Shown: positions 36,535 through 47,095, numbered from the stretch's first letter. The stretch: DNA of 64,000 nucleotides from Ehrlichia chaffeensis str. Arkansas (GCF_000013145.1 NC_007799.1:62001-126000); one strand, 5' to 3'. Made by a program: numbers and translations. Notes: generated from the letters alone by a model not told the origin.

Positions 36535-39066
36535 ATGATAATTCCTGTGGTTGCTGCAGCTGCGGCTGTTGTTGCTATGATAAGGTTGATGAATAATGGT
36601 GAAAAGAGAAAGTTATCGAAATCATCTGGTAAATACAATAAGCAGAGAGAATTAAGAAGTAGAAAGACATATCAGTTAAAGCAAGTGAGGACGGGGATAG
36701 TAGTTGGTGTAAATGAGCAGGATATTGCTGGTGAAGAGCAGGAGATGCCGTTGTCACAGCAATTCCCTAATTTGCATCCTGAATCTTGTCAAGATATTAT
36801 AAAGGCAGAAGATCGTAGAGTGGGTGTTGTTACTAAAAAAAAGAAGAGGAAATCTAGTCCTGTATCAAAGGATATGATAAGATCATCGGATCAACTTTCA
36901 ACAGGAACTTTAAAAGAATCTGATGAGTACGGTAAAAAAAGGAAATCAAAAAATAGAAAAACAGGTAGTCCGTTAAAACAAGTAAAGACGGTAATAGTAG
37001 TTGGTACAAATAAGCAGGATATTGCTAGTGAGGAGCAGGAGATGCCATTGTCACAGCAACTCTCTGATTTGCATCCTGAATCTTGTGATCAAGATATTGT
37101 AAAGGCAGAAGATCGTAGAGTATGTGTTGCTACTAAAGAGAAGAGGAGGAAATCTAGTCCTATATCAAAGGATATGATAGGATCATCGGATCAACTTTCA
37201 ATAGGAACTTTAAAAGAATCTGATGAGTACGGTAAAAAAAGGAAATCAAAAAATAGAAAAACAGGTAGTCCGTTAAAACAAGTGAAGACGGGAATAGTAG
37301 CTAGTGCAAATGAGCAGGATATTGCTGGTGAAGGGCAGGGAATACCGTTATCACATCAACTCCTGCACTTTGAATCTTGTGATCAAAATATTGTAAAGGT
37401 AGAAGATCGGAAAGTACATGTTGTTACTAGAGAAGAAAGAAAATCTAATCCAGTATTAGAAGATAATGAATATTTAAAACAGGATGCAAAGTCAAAAGTT
37501 CATGCAGGACAAGCTGTTGGACAACCAATGAGTTGTGCTGAAAAGGCTAAAGCTAAGGTATCTTCTGTTGAAGAGACTGTAGGAAAAGTATGTACTGATC
37601 AGAAAGTTAAAGAAGTCTCTGAATGTAAAAATGATGTTTATGATACTAGCGTACAACATACTGCAGTAAGTTATGTTGAAAAGGTTAAGGTTGGTTTATC
37701 TGATGATCTAGGAAAGACACTTCTTCCTATAGATTTGAAAAGAACTGTGAGTCAACAAGATTTGAATAGTGAATATTTAAAACAAAGTGCAAAGTCAAAA
37801 GTTCATGCAGGACAAGCTGTTGGACAACCAATGAGTTATGCTGAAAAGGCTAAGGTATCTTCTGTTAAAGAAGCTGTGGGAAAAGCATGCACTGGCCAGA
37901 AAGTTAAAGGAGCCTCTGGATTTAAAAATGATGTTGATGAAACATTGAGTGCTAGTATGCAACATACTGCAGTACCTGGAATGGTAACTCCAACAAATAT
38001 TATTCCTGCTAGGCATATTGTAAGTGGAGTAGCTGTTTTCAAACATTTGCAGGGTTATTCGTTAGAAGAATACCAATCTTTAGTGGAAAATTTTAGGAAA
38101 TCTGTAGCGTGCTTTTCAAAGATGCATATGTCCTATGCGTATCAAATATTGCATAATACATTCATTGTACACAATGGACAGATTGTGTTGAAACCTGAAA
38201 TTGAACAGTTTCTATTGAAAACAACCAGTAATATAAAACTGTGTACCTTTATAATTAAAATAGGAATAGTAGACCAAGTTATGGCTAGGCTTGGCAATTC
38301 TTATGGTTGTAATAGCATAAAATATTGTGCAAGCTATTACCATGATTCAGAAATTATAGATGAAATTCTTATTAGGTTTTATGGTACATCATATTCTAGT
38401 TTTTCAGAGGTGTCACAACAAGTACGTCATGATACAGTTGATTGTCTTAAGAAACGTAATGTGACAAATGTTTTTAAGCTACATGATAGTAGCTTTTATT
38501 CAGAAGTATTAAGTGTGTGTTGTAACTTTATGGGTGTAAGTAATAAAGACATAGAATTGCACAAACTATGTAGTTTTGTTCAGTTATCTTGTTGTATACA
38601 AATTGCGCAAATGTATCACATGATGCTAAAGGTAAAATATTCTGCTGGAGACAAGCAAGATTATGCACAACAATGTATATCTGAAAGACTTGCAAAAGGA
38701 CCTGCAATAAAGGATTTTATGTATCGTGCTTTACTTTTTGGTAGATGTGCTTGTAATGTAAGGAACACATTTAGGCATTTATATAGTCCAGATGATAAAA
38801 ATCATATACGTACAGTATCTGGGTTAAACGTTCCGTATTGTATGATTCGAGTAAGTAGTAAGGGAATTATTCCAAAAATTGAGAGTTATATTAAGAGAAA
38901 TAAAATGGATTTTGGTGTTTTTGTTGATGATATAGTAAATTTTGTCAGAGATGCATTGTATCGTCCAGGTGAAAGAACTTGTATCAAAGAAGACATAAAA
39001 ACATATCACACTATAGTAAGTAGTCGATATGACAATATGATAAGTAATTGTAGCGTTTCCAGATGA
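36535..39066 (+). CDS. Intact variable-family protein, 843 residues
   Basis: Second intact member. It has the usual hydrophobic start (IIPVVAAAAAVVAMIRLM), then three 99-100-residue repeats with TGSPLKQVKT, QDIA.EEQEMPLSQQ, ESCDQDIVKAEDRRV and RKSSPISKDMI. A second repeat pair is based on YLKQ.AKSKVHAGQAVGQPMS (about 312 and 415). The C-terminal domain begins near FKHLQGYSLEEYQ and ends with YRPGERTCIKEDIKTYHTIVSSRYD. The three tandem copies downstream share its TGSPLKQV segment almost base for base, so it is probably a recombination partner. Its final 90 bp are repeated in degenerate form after the stop. Function unknown. Confidence 0.88.
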   Translation: MIIPVVAAAAAVVAMIRLMNNGEKRKLSKSSGKYNKQRELRSRKTYQLKQVRTGIVVGVNEQDIAGEEQEMPLSQQFPNLHPESCQDIIKAEDRRVGVVTKKKKRKSSPVSKDMIRSSDQLSTGTLKESDEYGKKRKSKNRKTGSPLKQVKTVIVVGTNKQDIASEEQEMPLSQQLSDLHPESCDQDIVKAEDRRVCVATKEKRRKSSPISKDMIGSSDQLSIGTLKESDEYGKKRKSKNRKTGSPLKQVKTGIVASANEQDIAGEGQGIPLSHQLLHFESCDQNIVKVEDRKVHVVTREERKSNPVLEDNEYLKQDAKSKVHAGQAVGQPMSCAEKAKAKVSSVEETVGKVCTDQKVKEVSECKNDVYDTSVQHTAVSYVEKVKVGLSDDLGKTLLPIDLKRTVSQQDLNSEYLKQSAKSKVHAGQAVGQPMSYAEKAKVSSVKEAVGKACTGQKVKGASGFKNDVDETLSASMQHTAVPGMVTPTNIIPARHIVSGVAVFKHLQGYSLEEYQSLVENFRKSVACFSKMHMSYAYQILHNTFIVHNGQIVLKPEIEQFLLKTTSNIKLCTFIIKIGIVDQVMARLGNSYGCNSIKYCASYYHDSEIIDEILIRFYGTSYSSFSEVSQQVRHDTVDCLKKRNVTNVFKLHDSSFYSEVLSVCCNFMGVSNKDIELHKLCSFVQLSCCIQIAQMYHMMLKVKYSAGDKQDYAQQCISERLAKGPAIKDFMYRALLFGRCACNVRNTFRHLYSPDDKNHIRTVSGLNVPYCMIRVSSKGIIPKIESYIKRNKMDFGVFVDDIVNFVRDALYRPGERTCIKEDIKTYHTIVSSRYDNMISNCSVSR
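36673..37440 (+). repeat. 297/300-bp in-frame repeat, about 2.6 copies
   Basis: Anchored at the Leu-Lys-Gln-Val codons, units start at 36673, 36970 and 37270. The first two are complete; the third diverges after the DRKVHVVTREE codons. Confidence 0.9.
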
Positions 39067-39330
39067 GAAGAAGTTTGTGTAAAAGAGGACAAAGAACATA
39101 TACTCTATGATAAGTAGCCGATATACAACATGATAAGTAATTGTGGTATCTCCGGGTGAAGGGGTTTGTGTAGAAGAGAAGACAAAGGACATTACCCTAT
39201 AGTAAGTAACCGATATGCAAATGATAGGTAATTGCGGTGTCTCCGGTGAAGAGGTTTGTGTACAATAAGTAGCTAATATAGAACCTGAATCTCCTTCTTT
39301 TTATTTATTGTAGATTTAAATGTGTTTCAT
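38965..39330 (+). repeat. Degenerate tandem copies of the gene's 3' end
   Basis: Segments that begin CCAGGTGAA-like and contain TTTGTGTA and AAGTAGTCGATAT-like motifs start at 38965 (coding), 39059, 39152 and 39243, with 91-94 bp between them. The copies after the stop at 39066 carry indels and cannot be translated. Confidence 0.85.
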
Positions 39331-39622
39331 TTTGAATGTTGTTTAAGTCATGTGTAGGATTGTGTGTATTATCAATGTTCTAAGATACATTAGGTAATAA
39401 TTGCTGAATATATTCAATTACTTGTTATTTTAAGGATTTTCTATGTTTGGAGATTTAGAAGGTAAGACTTTATTGTTATTGTCTTGTTGAGTATATATCT
39501 TAAATGTTGTGGTCAATGGAAAAAAGGTTGTAATTTCTTGCTAACATATTGAAAATATATTAGAATTATTTATGAAGATTTAAATCTTTTTTGATTTCAT
39601 TACATCGAATAAGTGTGTTTTT
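39067..39622. other. Spacer with repeat debris and the duplicated leader
   Basis: The first 200 bp hold the degenerate repeats. From about 39300 the sequence is nearly the same as the spacers at 41589-41906 and 43869-44187, showing that the spacer was part of the tandemly duplicated unit. Confidence 0.8.
39538..39566 (+). promoter_or_regulatory. Family promoter, TTGCTA-N17-TAGAAT
   Basis: Hexamers at 39538-39543 and 39561-39566, 56 bp from the ATG; TAGAAT matches five of six consensus -10 bases. Confidence 0.55.
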
Positions 39623-41588
39623 ATGCTAATTTCTGTAGTTACTGCGGTTGTTATTCCTATAGTAATAATGTTAATGGGTGATAATGAAGCTGCAAAAGAG
39701 TCACCTCGTAAAAAGAAAAAGTCAAAAAATAAAAAAACAGGTAGTCCGTTAAAACAAGTAGAAACTAGAACAATAACTATTGAAAGCAAGCAGAGTGTTG
39801 ATACTGAAGAACGAACGGGACTGTTATCAGAGCAACTTTCTAGTATGCACCTTGAATCTTGTGATCAGGATATTGTAAAAGCGAAAGGTCAGGATGTACA
39901 ACATCTTACTGAAAAAAAAGACGGGGAAACATCTCATGTTTTATTGGGAGGTACAATCAAACCACGTAGTCGACGCTCTGGGAAATTAACATTAAGAAAT
40001 GTGGGGAGTGCTAGTTTTACTACTCAATCGGTAAGTGATGCTGCAAAGGTTAGTGGTGCATCTAATGTTGGTCATGTAGAAGGTGCTTCTTGTATTCCAG
40101 ACCAGGGCAGCGCCACTGTAGGCGTGCAAAGTTTAGAAAGTAAGTATTTAAAAGAAGGTGCAAAGCCAAAAGTTCGTGTAGGACAAATTGTTGAACAATC
40201 AGTGAGTTATGCTAAAAAAGCTAGTACTGGAATACCTATTGTTAAAAAAGATGTGAAAGAAGGGGGGGGGGGGGAGGAGTGTTAGTCAAGAAACTACTGT
40301 TGTAGTTCCTGTTGGTAGTGTTACAAAAGCTGGTTCAACTGTTTGCCCAGTAAGTGATGCTGAGAAATCTGTAACTAAGAGATCTCCTGTTAAAGAGAGT
40401 ATAGGAAAAGCATGTACTGGCCAGAAAATTGAAGAAGCCTCTGGGTTAAAAGATGAAGTTGATAAAACATTAAGTGCTAGTATGCAACATGCTGCAGTAC
40501 CTGGAGTGGTAGCTTCAGCAAACGTTATTCCTGCTAAGCATCTTGTAATTAGAGGAAAGGTTTTCAAACATGTGAAGCGTTATTCGATAGAGGAATATAA
40601 ATCTCAAATAAAAGAGTTTAGGGAATCTATAGCGTGTTTTGCAAGAATGCATATGTCCTATATGTATCATATGCTGCATAATACGTTTGTTGTAAACAAT
40701 GGAAGGATTATGTTTAAGCCTGAAGTTGAACAGTTTCTATTAGGAATAACCAGTAATATGAAGCTGTGTACTTTTGTGATTAAGATAGGAATAGTAGAGC
40801 ATGTTATGAGTAGGATTTGCAGGTTTTATGGTTCTGACAGCATAAAGTATTGTGCGAGTCATTACCGTGATCCAAAGTTCATAGATTCGATACTTGTTAT
40901 ACTGCATGATGCATCACATTTTGATTTTTCAACGATGTCATATCAAGTACGCAACAGTATGGCTAATTGTGTTAGGCGATATAACATTACAAGTGTTTAT
41001 GAGCTACATGATAGTAGTTTTTACTCAGAATTATTAAGTATGTGTTATGATTTTGTTCGTGCAAAGAGTAATCAGAGTGTACAATTTCAAGAATTATGTG
41101 ATTTTATAAAGTTGTCTTCTACTGTGCAACTTGCGCAAATGTATCACATGATACTAAAAACCAAATGTTCTACTGGAAATGAACAAGATAATCTGCAAGG
41201 ACTTTTATTACAAGAACGTAATATAGAGAGTCTGATATATAGTTCTGTATTTTTTGGTAAGTATGCTTGTCGTGTAAGAAAAGCGTTTAGGCATTTATAT
41301 GCTCCAAGTGATAAAAACCCTGTACGTACAGTATCTGGGTTAAACATTCCATATGTTATGATTCAACTGAATAGTAAGGGAATTTTTGCAGAAATTGAAC
41401 ATTGTGTAAACGCAGAAAAAATGGATTTTAATGTTTTTGTTCGTGATATAGTGCGTTATATCAACAAGCTATTATCGTATCCACGTGAAGAAGGTTATAT
41501 AAGAGCAGATATAGGTAAATATTGCGCTATGGTAAGTAGTCGATATAGTACTATGGGAGCTGACATAGTTCCTTCTTCTCTTCATTGA
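39623..41588 (+). CDS. Tandem family copy 1, out of frame at G13
   Basis: The first frame, 39623-40285 (220 codons), holds the hydrophobic start (LISVVTAVVIPIVIMLM), the PRKKKKSKNKKTGSPLKQV stretch and the charged region. It runs into 13 consecutive G residues (40262-40274) and stops at a TAG 11 bases later. The second frame, open from the tract to 41588, continues with SVSQETTVVVPVG and the whole C-terminal domain. Twelve G would join them into a 654-residue protein; there is no other defect. Read as it stands, the gene makes a truncated 220-residue protein. This is what a phase-variable gene in the OFF state looks like. Function unknown. Confidence 0.82.
40262..40274 (+). repeat. Poly(G) tract, 13 bases
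   Basis: Intragenic mononucleotide run; 12 bases would restore the frame of copy 1. Confidence 0.97.
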
Positions 41589-41906
41589 TTGTAGATTTAA
41601 ATGTGTTTCATTTTGAATGTTGTTTAAGTCATGTGTAGGTATTGTGTGTATTATCAATGTTCTATAAGGTGCATTAGGGAATAATTACTGAATATATTCA
41701 ATTACTTGTTATTTTAAGGATTTTCTATATTTGGAGATTTAGAAGGTAAGACTTTATTGTTATTGTCTTGTTGAGTATATATCTTAAATGTTGTGGTCAA
41801 TGGAAAAAAGGTTGTAATTTCTTGCTAACATATTGAAAATATATTAGAATTATTTATGAAGATTTAAATCTTTTTTGATTTCATTACATCGAATAAGTGT
41901 GTTTTT
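41589..41906. other. Duplicated spacer of the tandem unit
   Basis: 318 bp, nearly identical to the spacers before copies 1 and 3. Contains the family promoter at 41822-41850. Confidence 0.85.
41822..41850 (+). promoter_or_regulatory. Family promoter, TTGCTA-N17-TAGAAT
   Basis: Identical to the promoter of copy 1, 56 bp before the ATG. Confidence 0.55.
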
Positions 41907-43868
41907 ATGCTAATTTCTGTAGTTACTGCGGTTGTTATTCCTATAGTAATAATGTTAATGGGTGATAATGAAGCTGCAAAAGAGTCACCTCGTAAAAAGA
42001 AAAAGTCGAAAAATAAAAAAACAGGTAGTCCGTTAAAACAAGTAGAAACTAGAACAATAACTATTGAAAGCAAGCAGAGTGTTGATACTGAAGAACGAAC
42101 GGGACTGTTATCAGAGCAACTTTCTAATGTGCACCTTGAATCTTGTGATCAGGATATTGTAAAAGCGAAAGGTCAGGATGTACAACATCTTACTGAAAAA
42201 AAAGACGGGGAAACATCTCATGTTTTATTGGGAGGTACAATCAAACCACGTAGTCGACGCTCTGGGAAATTAACATTAAGAAATATGGGGAGTGCTAGTT
42301 TTACTACTCAATCGGTAAGTGATGCTGCAAAGGTTAGTGGTGCATCTAATGTTGGTCATGTAGAAGGTGCTTCTTGTATTCCAGACCAGAGCAGCGCTAC
42401 TGTAGGCATGCAAAGTTTAGAAAGTAAGTATTTAAAAGAAGGTGCAAAGCCAAAAGTTCGTGTAGGACGAACTGTTGAGCAATCAGTGAGTTATGCTAAA
42501 AAAGCTAGTACTGGAATACCTATTGTTAAAAAAGATGTGAAAGAAGGGGGGGGGGGGGAGTGTTAGTCAAGAAACTACTGTTGTAGTTCCTGTTGGTAGT
42601 GTTACAAAAGCTGGTCCGACTGTTTGCCCAGTAAGTGATGCTGAGAAATCTGTAACTAAGAGATCTCCTGTTAAAGAGAGTATAGGAAAAGCATGTACTG
42701 GCCAGAAAATTGAAGAAGCCTCTGGGTTAAAAGATGAAGTTGATGAAACATTAAGTGTTGGTATGCAACATACTGCAGTACCTGAAATGGTAGCTCCAAC
42801 AAGCATTATTCCTGCTAAGCATCTTGTAATTCAGGGAAGGTTTACAAACATGTGAAGCGTTATTCGATAGAGGAATATAAATCTCAAGTACACGAGTTCA
42901 GGGAATCTATAATGTGTTTTGCAAAAATGCATATGTCCTATATACGTCGTATACTGCATGGTACGTTCGTTGTAAACAATGGAAAGATTATGTTGAAGCC
43001 TGAAATTGAACAGTGTCTATTAGGAATAACCAGTAATATGAAGCTGTGTACCTTTGTGATTAAGATAGGAATAGTAGAGCATGTTATGAGTAGGATTTGC
43101 AGAATGTATGGTTCTGACAGCATAAAGTATTGTGCAAGTCATTACCGTGATCCAAAGTTCATAGATTCGATACTTGTTATACTGCATGATGCATCACATT
43201 TTGATTTTTCAACGATGTCATATCAAGTACGCAACAGTATGGCTAATTGTGTTAGGGAATATAAGATTACAAATGTTTATGAGCTACATGATAGTAGTTT
43301 TTACTCAGAATTATTAAGTATGTATTATGATTTTGTTCGTGCAAAGAGTAATCAGAGTGTACAATTTCAAGAATTATGTGATTTTATAAAGTTGTCTTCT
43401 ACTGTGCAACTTGCGCAAATGTATCACATGATACTAAAAACCAAATGTTCTACTGGAAATGAACAAGATAATCTGCAAGAACTTTTATTACAAGAACGTG
43501 GTATAGGGCATCTGATATATAGTTCTGTATTTTTTGGTAAGTATGCTTGTCGTGTAAGAAATGCATTTAGGCATTTGTATAGTCCAGATGATAAAAACCC
43601 TATACATACAATATCTGGGTTAAACGTTCCGTATTGTGTAATTCGAATAAGTAGTAGGAAAATTATTCCAAAAGTTGAGAGTTGTATCAAGGCAAATAAA
43701 ATGGATTTTAGTGTTTTTGTTGATGATATAGTACATTTTGTCAAAGATACATTGTATCGTCCAGGTGAAGAGGTTCGTGTAAGAAAAGATATAAGTACAT
43801 ATTGCACTATAGTAAGTAATCGATATAGTACTATGGGAGCTGACATAGCTTCTTCTTCTCTTCATTGA
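41907..43868 (+). pseudogene. Tandem family copy 2, two frameshifts, mosaic
   Basis: The first 650 bp are almost identical to copy 1 and end in a 13-G tract (42546-42558) that is one base too long. The next frame runs to a TGA near 42858 because one A is missing in the GGGAAGG at 42834-42840 (copy 1 has GGAAAGG at the same place). The third frame, from about 42852, carries the C-terminal domain to 43868. With both corrected, the product would be 653 residues. The centre (43020-43500) is copy-1-like, while about 43560-43810 resembles the gene at 36535-39066 (HLYSPDDKN, GLNVPYC, YRPGEE), so the gene is a mosaic. Two independent defects make it more likely silent, perhaps a sequence donor. Confidence 0.8.
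42546..42558 (+). repeat. Poly(G) tract, 13 bases
   Basis: Same position as in copy 1; 12 bases would restore the local frame. Confidence 0.97.
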
Positions 43869-44187
43869 TTGTAGATTTAAATGTGTTTCATTTTGAATGT
43901 TGTTTAAGTCATGTGTAGGATTGTGTGTATTATCAATGTTCTATAAGGTGCATTAGGGAATAATTACTGAATATATTCAATTACTTGTTATTTTAAGGAT
44001 TTTCTATATTTGGAGATTTAGAAGGTAAGACTTTATTGTTATTGTCTTGTTGAGTATATATCTTAAATGTTGTGGTCAATGGAAAAAAGGTTGTAATTTC
44101 TTGCTAACATATTGAAAATATAGTAATATTATTTATAGAGAATTTAAATCTTTTTTAATTTGCATTACATCGAATAAGTGTGTCTTT
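43869..44187. other. Duplicated spacer of the tandem unit
   Basis: 319 bp, nearly identical to the spacer before copy 2, diverging slightly in the last 80 bp. Contains the family promoter at 44101-44129. Confidence 0.85.
44101..44129 (+). promoter_or_regulatory. Family promoter, TTGCTA-N17-TAATAT
   Basis: The -35 is identical to copies 1 and 2. The -10 differs, but the 17-bp spacing is kept and the ATG is 58 bp downstream. Confidence 0.5.
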
Positions 44188-46160
44188 ATGCTAATTTCTG
44201 TAGTTGCTGCGGTTGTTATTCCTGCAGTAACATTAATGTTAATGAGTGGTGATGAAGCTGCAAAAGAGTCACCTCGTAAAAAGAAAAAGTCGAAAAATAA
44301 AAAAACAGGTAGTCCATTAAAACAAGTAGAAACTAGAACAATAACTATTGAAAGCAAGCAGAGTATTGATACTGAAGAACGAACGGGACTGTTATCAGAG
44401 CAACTTTCTAGTATGCACCTTGAATCTTGTGATCAGGATATTGTAAAAGCGAAAGGTCAGGATGTACAACATCTGACTGAAAAAAAAGACGGGGGAATAT
44501 CTCATGTTTTATTGGGAGGTACAATCAAACCACGTAGTCGACGCTCTGGGAAATTAACATTAAGAAATATGGGGAGTGCTAGTTTTACTACTCAATCAGT
44601 AAGTTATGCTGCAAAGGTTAGTGGTACATATAATGTTGGTCATGTAGAAGGTGCTTCTTGTATGCTAGATCGTGAAAGCACTACTGTAGACACACAAAAT
44701 TTGGAAAGTAAGTATTTAAAAGAAGGTGCAAAGCCAAAAGTTCGTGTAGGACAAACTGTTGAACAATCAGTGAGTTATGCTAAAAAAGCTAGTACTGGAA
44801 TACCTATTGTTAAAAAAGATGTGAAAGAAGGGGGGGGGGGGAGAGGAATGTTAGTCAAGAAAAAACTACTGTTGTAATTCCTGTTGGTAATGTTACAAAA
44901 GCTGGTTCAACTGTTTACCCAGTAAGTTATGCTGAAAAAGCTAGAACTAAGATATCTTCTGTTAAAGAGGGTGTAGAAAAAGCATGCACTGGCCAGAAAA
45001 TTGAAGAAGCCTCTGGGTTAAAAGATGAAGTTGATAAAACATTAAGTGCTAGTATGCAACATACTGCAGTACCTGGAATGGTAGCTCCAACAAGCGTTAT
45101 TTCTGCTAAGCATGTTGTAATTAAAGGACTTGTTTACAAGCATGTGAAGCATTATTCGATAGAGGAATATAAATCTCAAATAAAAGAGTTTAGGGAATCT
45201 ATAACGTGTTTTGCAAGAATGCATATGTCCTATATGTATCATATGCTGCATAATACGTTCGTTGTAAGGAATGGAAGGATTATGTTGAAGTCTGAAATTG
45301 AACAGTGTCTATCAAAAATAACCAGTAATATAAGGCTGTGTGCCTTTGTGATTAAGATAGGAATAGTAGACCACGTTATGAGTAGGCTTTGCAGGTTTTA
45401 TGGTTCTGACAGCATAAAGTATTGTGCAAGTCATTACCATGATCCAAGGGTTATAGATTCGATACTTATTGGGTTATATGGTGCGTCATATTCTGATTTT
45501 TCAAGGATGTCATATCAAGTACGTAGTAATATAGTTTATTGTGTTGGAAAACATGGTATTGCAGGTGTTTTTAAGCTACATAATAGTGGTTTTTACTCAG
45601 AATTATTAGGTATGTGTTATGATTTTGTTCATGCAAGGGGTAAGGGTGTAAAATTGCAAGAATTATGTGATTTTATGAAGTTGTCTTGTAGTATACAACT
45701 TGGGCAAATGTATCACATGATGGTAAAAGTCAAATGTTCTATTGGAGATGAGCAAAGTGATATACGGAAACTTGTATCCCAAGAATGTAGTGTAGGGTAT
45801 CTAGTATATCGTTCTTTACTTTTTGGTAGGTATGCTTATCATGTAAGAAAAGCGTTTAGGCATTTATATGCTCCAAGTGATAAAAACCCTGTACGTACAG
45901 TATCTGGGTTAAACATTCCGCATAGTCTAATTCGACTAAATCATAGAGGAATTTTTACAAAAATTGAACATTGTATAAACGCAGAAAAAATGAGTTTTAA
46001 TGTTTTTGTTGTTGATATAGTGCGTCATATTGACAAGCTATTATTGCATCCGCGTGAAGAAGTTTATATAAGAGAAGATATAAGTACATATTGCGCTATA
46101 GTGAGTAGTAGATATAGTACTATGGGGCCTGACATAGATTCTTCTTATCATATATTGTAG
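44188..46160 (+). CDS. Tandem family copy 3, out of frame at G12
   Basis: The first frame, 44188-44877 (229 codons), is like copy 1 but enters a 12-G tract (44830-44841) one base too short: 13 G would join it to the downstream frame and give a 657-residue protein. The bases flanking the tract differ from copies 1 and 2 (AGAGGAATG follows), so the required G number differs too. The downstream frame is open to 46160, with the C-terminal domain more diverged in its centre (YGASYSDFSRMSYQVRSN) than between copies 1 and 2. Its last 100 residues are copy-1-like (HLYAPSDKNPVRTVSGLNIP). No other defect is seen. Function unknown; the OFF state is inferred. Confidence 0.82.
44830..44841 (+). repeat. 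Poly(G) tract, 12 bases
   Basis: Intragenic mononucleotide run; 13 (or 10) bases would restore the frame of copy 3. Confidence 0.97.
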
Positions 46161-46813
46161 ATTTGAATGTTATCTTAAATTATGTTTTAGGTATTGTGTT
46201 GTATTGTCAATGTTCTATAAAGTACGTTTAATCAATGGTTGCTGGTAACGTAATCTTTATGCGTTTCAGAATGATATAGTAAAGAGCATTTTAATAGTTT
46301 TTCTGTAGTTGGATAATCAAGACAGTAAGATTGTGTTACTGTTGTTTTATTAAGTAGAATCTTATATTGATCAGTTTAGGTATAGTACATTTCTTTATGC
46401 ACTGTAAAGGTGCTTTTAGATTTTTAAGTATTCATTAATAGTGATATATGATATCTAACGTTAACATATTGTGAAATGGATAAACTTGAAAATATTTTAA
46501 TAACCTTAGGTAAGAATTCTCTATCTTATATTTAAGTTATTAGAAGCTAATAGATTTTTATCTTCTGCTGTGAGAAATGAATATTGGGGGTTTTAACCAC
46601 AGTTTGTTAAATTGCTTAGTAGGCAATCAGATAAAAACTTATTCTAAAATTTTTGCCAAATGTAAGCAGTATATATTTGTGCTATAAGCATTATAAAAGT
46701 TAAAGATTTACAATGCTTATAGAAACTGACTATCAATAATATTGCATTATTACTGGGGGTTAATATCTATAAGATATTGGTATTTATATATTGAATTTTA
46801 TGGGAATATATGT
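46161..46813. other. Right border of the paralog island
   Basis: 653 bp without coding potential. The first 100 bp still resemble the spacer of the tandem unit (GTATTGTGTTGTATTGTCAATGTTCTATAAAG-like), then similarity fades. Confidence 0.5.
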
Positions 46814-47095
46814 TTATTGCTCAGATGTGAGCATAATTTTTTGCATGTGTGGCATCATAATTTCTATGAAATTCTTCACTAATTCTTCCTGCTGATTTTG
46901 TGATAATGTTTTTTGATCTGCATTAAGTGCAGAAGTAATTAAAGGTGTTAGTACCTTGTTTAACTCTGGAATTGCTGACTTCACTTCATTTTTTATACAT
47001 GCTTTCATTTTTGGATCTATTGTTGTATTACACCCTTTTTCAACATAGCTCATAGCGTTATCTAAACTTTTATCTAGCGATAATTCTTCATTCAT
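46814..47095 (-). CDS. Small hypothetical helical protein
   Basis: No family recognised. Started at the ATG at 47095 (AGG ten bases upstream), it has 93 residues, is soluble-looking and mostly helical, with two Cys (in EKGCNTTIDPKMKACIK) and a long polar helix (NQQEELVKNFIEIMMPHMQKIM). The frame is open further upstream to 47194, but that part is AT-driven and lacks a ribosome-binding site. It stands alone between the variable family and guaA. Confidence 0.6.
   Translation of the reverse strand: MNEELSLDKSLDNAMSYVEKGCNTTIDPKMKACIKNEVKSAIPELNKVLTPLITSALNADQKTLSQNQQEELVKNFIEIMMPHMQKIMLTSEQ

Noticed and set aside
40286-40567. Minus-strand frames opposite the family genes
   Set aside because: They repeat in every copy only because the plus-strand gene is duplicated; no independent coding signal.
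27366-46160. Prophage, plasmid or insertion-sequence island
   Set aside because: No transposase, integrase, phage structural gene, terminal inverted repeat or tRNA-flanked attachment site was seen. The island is explained by tandem duplication of one gene family.
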